Shown piece after piece: positions 42,204-44,244 of a stretch of DNA of 44,244 nt. Each line of letters begins with the position of its first letter. The stretch's first letter is position 1. The position numbers and the translations under genes are program-made. The stretch is from JBCBSS01 sp039819065 (lineage in GTDB: Bacteria > Bacteroidota > Bacteroidia > Cytophagales > Cyclobacteriaceae): assembly GCA_039819065.1 (NCBI GenBank), contig JBCBSS010000052.1, positions 1 to 44,244 of the forward strand, written 5' to 3'. The notes under the pieces were generated by a model, which did not search any database, was not told the origin of the DNA, and saw only the letters and a list, made by a program, of their open reading frames with translations.

Positions 42204-43565
42204 ATGCAAGAAGAAACGATAGTGGCATTGGCCACACCTCAAGGTACCAGCGCTATCGCGCTTATCAGGCTTTCCGGCCATGATGTGGTCGCTATCGTCA
42301 ATCAGGTTTTTCGAGGTAAGGACCTTAGCCAGGTCGATTCTCATACCATTCATTTTGGTACTATTCGAGATGGTTCGGAAATCATTGATGAGGTAATGGT
42401 TTCTGTATTTATAGCCCCTAAATCTTTCACCAAAGAAAACTCAGTAGAAATATCTTGTCACGGCTCACAATACGTTGTGCAGCGCATCATCAAAGTACTT
42501 CTAAAAAACGGAGCAAGGCTGGCCAAAGCCGGTGAGTTCACCAAAAGGGCTTTTCTCAATGGCCAGTTCGACTTAGCCCAGGCAGAGGCTATAGCCGACC
42601 TGATTCATTCAGACTCGGAATCATCCCATCAGGCTGCCATGAATCAAATGAGGGGCGGTTTTTCTAAAAAGATCGCCAGCCTAAGAGAAGAGTTGATACA
42701 TTTTGCTTCCATGATAGAATTAGAACTAGATTTTGGCGAGGAGGATGTAGAATTTGCCAGTCGTGATGATCTGAAGGGTTTAATCAATCGCTTGATGGAA
42801 GTATTGACGCTACTGATCAAGAGTTTTGATGTCGGTAATGTCATCAAGAATGGTGTTCCGACGGTAATAGCAGGAAAACCTAATGCAGGTAAGTCTACCC
42901 TACTCAATGCCTTACTTAATGAGGAGAAAGCCATTGTATCAGACATAGCTGGTACCACTCGAGATGTGATTGAGGATGAAATGAACCTGGGGGGCATCAC
43001 TTTCCGATTCATTGATACTGCCGGGTTAAGAGATACTACAGACACTATTGAGGCCATTGGCGTGGAGCGAACCAGAAAGAAGATGAAAGAGGCTTCATTA
43101 ATTCTCTATTTGTTTGACCTAGGCTCTGAGAGCATCACCGATATCGGACAAGAAATCAATCGGCTAGAGAACCAAGGCATTCCCTTTATAGCAGTGGGTA
43201 ACAAAGTAGATCAGGCCGATCGCGAAAAGATTGAAGTCCTCGAAAAAAGAGAAGATACCGTTCTCATTTCAGCCTCATCAGAAATCAACCTTGATCAACT
43301 CAAAGACAAAATTCTGAAAATTGTCAACTTGGCCAGCTTTAAGACAGGCGATACAGTAGTCACCAACATTCGCCACTATGAAGCACTACTCAATTCTAAG
43401 AACTCGCTCCAAGATGTAATTAATGGTATCGACAATGGTGTTACGGGTGACTTTCTAGCCATGGACATCCGCCAAAGCCTTCACCACCTGGGCGAGATCA
43501 CCGGCGAGATCACCACGGATGATCTATTGGCTAATATCTTTTCGAAGTTTTGTATTGGTAAATAA
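42204..43565 (+). CDS. mnmE: tRNA modification GTPase MnmE
   Basis: 453 residues. With MnmG (not in this window) it installs the carboxymethylaminomethyl-type modification on wobble U34. The folate-binding N-terminal domain (IVALATPQGTSAIALIRLSG) and the helical domain (GEFTKRAFLNGQFDLAQAEAI) are intact. The inserted potassium-dependent G domain has GKPNAGKST (about 224-232), DIAGTTRD, DTAGLRDT and NKVD. The C-terminus ends with the signature FCIGK, whose cysteine is functionally required in the family. It is monocistronic as far as visible. Confidence 0.97.
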   Translation: MQEETIVALATPQGTSAIALIRLSGHDVVAIVNQVFRGKDLSQVDSHTIHFGTIRDGSEIIDEVMVSVFIAPKSFTKENSVEISCHGSQYVVQRIIKVLLKNGARLAKAGEFTKRAFLNGQFDLAQAEAIADLIHSDSESSHQAAMNQMRGGFSKKIASLREELIHFASMIELELDFGEEDVEFASRDDLKGLINRLMEVLTLLIKSFDVGNVIKNGVPTVIAGKPNAGKSTLLNALLNEEKAIVSDIAGTTRDVIEDEMNLGGITFRFIDTAGLRDTTDTIEAIGVERTRKKMKEASLILYLFDLGSESITDIGQEINRLENQGIPFIAVGNKVDQADREKIEVLEKREDTVLISASSEINLDQLKDKILKIVNLASFKTGDTVVTNIRHYEALLNSKNSLQDVINGIDNGVTGDFLAMDIRQSLHHLGEITGEITTDDLLANIFSKFCIGK

Positions 43566-43599
43566 TGATCAATAAAAAGACATAAAGACTTATCTAAAC

Positions 43600-43740
43600 T
43601 TACTATTTGAACGGAAAAATGGCCACCAATTGTTTCTAGAAAATGCCCCTTACAATTTTAGCAAGATTCATCACGATTATTCTGATGAACGCAAAGGCTT
43701 TATTGTTTGGAGGGATCTGTTGGAGGAGCGATTGTATTAA
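43600..43740 (+). pseudogene. Possible 3' remnant of an unidentified gene
   Basis: One plus-strand frame stays open for about 55 codons after a TAA near 43573 and ends in a TAA at 43738-43740. Its product reads like real protein, for example FLENAPYNFSKIHHDYSDERK followed by WRDLLEERLY. There is no ATG in the frame. It may be the C-terminal end of a gene whose start was lost, next to a toxin gene. The family is not recognised and chance cannot be excluded. Confidence 0.25.
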
Positions 43741-43837
43741 GGAAATATTGCAGTAAAAGGAATAAATTACTAAGGTTCGTAATACGACAATAAGTTCACA
43801 TAAAGTGAACTTTTGAAATTGTTTCCCGTATATTTGT

Positions 43838-44170
43838 ATGAGAGTTCATATAATAAAAAAGCAGACCATCGAAGAATATTGCTCCAGGCAAGCGAAAGGT
43901 AAATCTGCCTTTCAGAATTGGTTGGAATCAATCAAGTATGCTGATTGGGATGAACCAGGGGATATTAAACAGACCTTTAATTCTGTCGACTTTTTAGGTG
44001 ATGGTTATAACAGAGTCATATTTAATATTGGAGGCAATAATTATAGAATGATATGTAAATATGCGTTTGGAAAGAGAGCTGTACACCTTTTCGTGTGTTG
44101 GGTAGGTACGCATGCAGAATATGACAAACTGTGTGATAAAGGAGAGCAGTATACAGTCAATAAATACTAA
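43838..44170 (+). CDS. HigB-family mRNA interferase toxin
   Basis: 110 residues with the HigB toxin layout of the RelE superfamily: TIEEYCSRQAKGKSAFQNWLESI, then DIKQTFNSVDFLGDGYNRVIFNIGGNNYRMICKYAF, and the C-terminal HLFVCWVGTHAEYDKL. The family cleaves mRNA in the ribosomal A site. The conserved histidine and tyrosine of GTHAEYDKL are present. The antitoxin gene normally follows on the same strand, but the plus strand downstream to 44244 has only an 19-codon frame. The toxin appears full length and not disrupted. Confidence 0.85.
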   Translation: MRVHIIKKQTIEEYCSRQAKGKSAFQNWLESIKYADWDEPGDIKQTFNSVDFLGDGYNRVIFNIGGNNYRMICKYAFGKRAVHLFVCWVGTHAEYDKLCDKGEQYTVNKY

Positions 44171-44243
44171 GCTCATGATCATACGTTTCAATAAGGAGAG
44201 TAAGCAAGTCTATCTCATCCTGATCACCTTCTGAGAAAACTAA
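44157..44243 (-). pseudogene. HigA-like antitoxin fragment, antisense to the toxin end (partial at window edge)
   Basis: The minus-strand frame entering from the right edge reads FSEGDQDEIDLLTLLIETYD, then HELSIY and a TGA at 44159-44157. The stretch EIDLLTLLIETYD resembles, from memory, the N-terminal helix of HigA antitoxins encoded beside this type of HigB (DEIELLTLLIEKWDEEH). Here the frame stops where the family continues into its HTH domain. The 3' end overlaps the last 14 bases of the toxin gene on the other strand. The start is outside the window; the assignment is tentative. Confidence 0.3.
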
Positions 44244-44244
44244 T

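Overview
The window looks like a chromosomal segment of a Bacteroidota bacterium, most likely a marine or soil Cytophagales-type organism (Fulvivirga/Roseivirga-like). The reasons are the many lipoproteins with short SPII signals, a DUF5686/carboxypeptidase-regulatory outer-membrane protein, a TPR-PD40-OmpA protein, a 7TMR-DISM/SpoIIE phosphatase, start regions that mostly lack Shine-Dalgarno sequences, and TAnnTTTG-type promoter motifs. Most of it is ordinary, densely packed housekeeping chromosome. There is no insertion sequence, CRISPR array, prophage, rRNA or tRNA gene that I can see.

Layout. 1-6.9 kb: a GH113-like glycosidase, a two-TM protein, an overlapping pair of a GCS2-type ligase with CBS domains and an AspA/AstE-like deacylase, a TolB-like propeller protein and an orphan lipoprotein. 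6.8-9.2 kb: a lipoprotein alpha-amylase closely resembling the archaeal GH13_7 type, its own terminator, and a 0.97 kb gene-free upstream region with four LacI-type operator-like palindromes. 9.2-13.7 kb: the translation operon thrS-infC-rpmI-rplT read leftward, preceded by a TPR lipoprotein. The infC gene must start at an AUC codon behind a perfect Shine-Dalgarno. 13.7-19.6 kb: a membrane-anchored PhnD-like binding protein, a DUF5686 outer-membrane protein, a SanA/YdcF-like protein and TrmH. 19.7-25.4 kb: parE, a TPR-like lipoprotein and parC as one unit. 25.5-31.8 kb: small membrane, lipoprotein, Fe-S/Zn cluster (YkgJ) and ArsC-like proteins, 3-hydroxybutyryl-CoA dehydrogenase, a TPR lipoprotein, an alpha/beta hydrolase, a DUF3108 protein and dapD. 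31.8-37.9 kb: a glycosyltransferase, then a five-gene Mn/Fe uptake operon of the Tro/Mnt type. 37.9-44.2 kb: an OmpA-family protein, a 7TM-SpoIIE sensor phosphatase, mnmE, and a HigB toxin at the right edge.

The most interesting system is the metal-uptake operon at 33.1-37.9 kb. It encodes a stand-alone DtxR/MntR-type regulator, a TroA-like binding lipoprotein, an ATPase and two permeases. The first permease carries a second DtxR-like domain (HTH plus dimerisation/metal-binding helices) with its metal ligands at exactly the DtxR/MntR spacing. This resembles the chlamydial YtgCR permease-repressor fusion, but here it coexists with a free regulator and sits behind two sets of DtxR-type palindromes. 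Other points worth attention are the AUC start of infC, the archaeal-like amylase with LacI-type boxes, and the HigB toxin followed on the opposite strand by a HigA-like reading frame instead of the usual downstream antitoxin.
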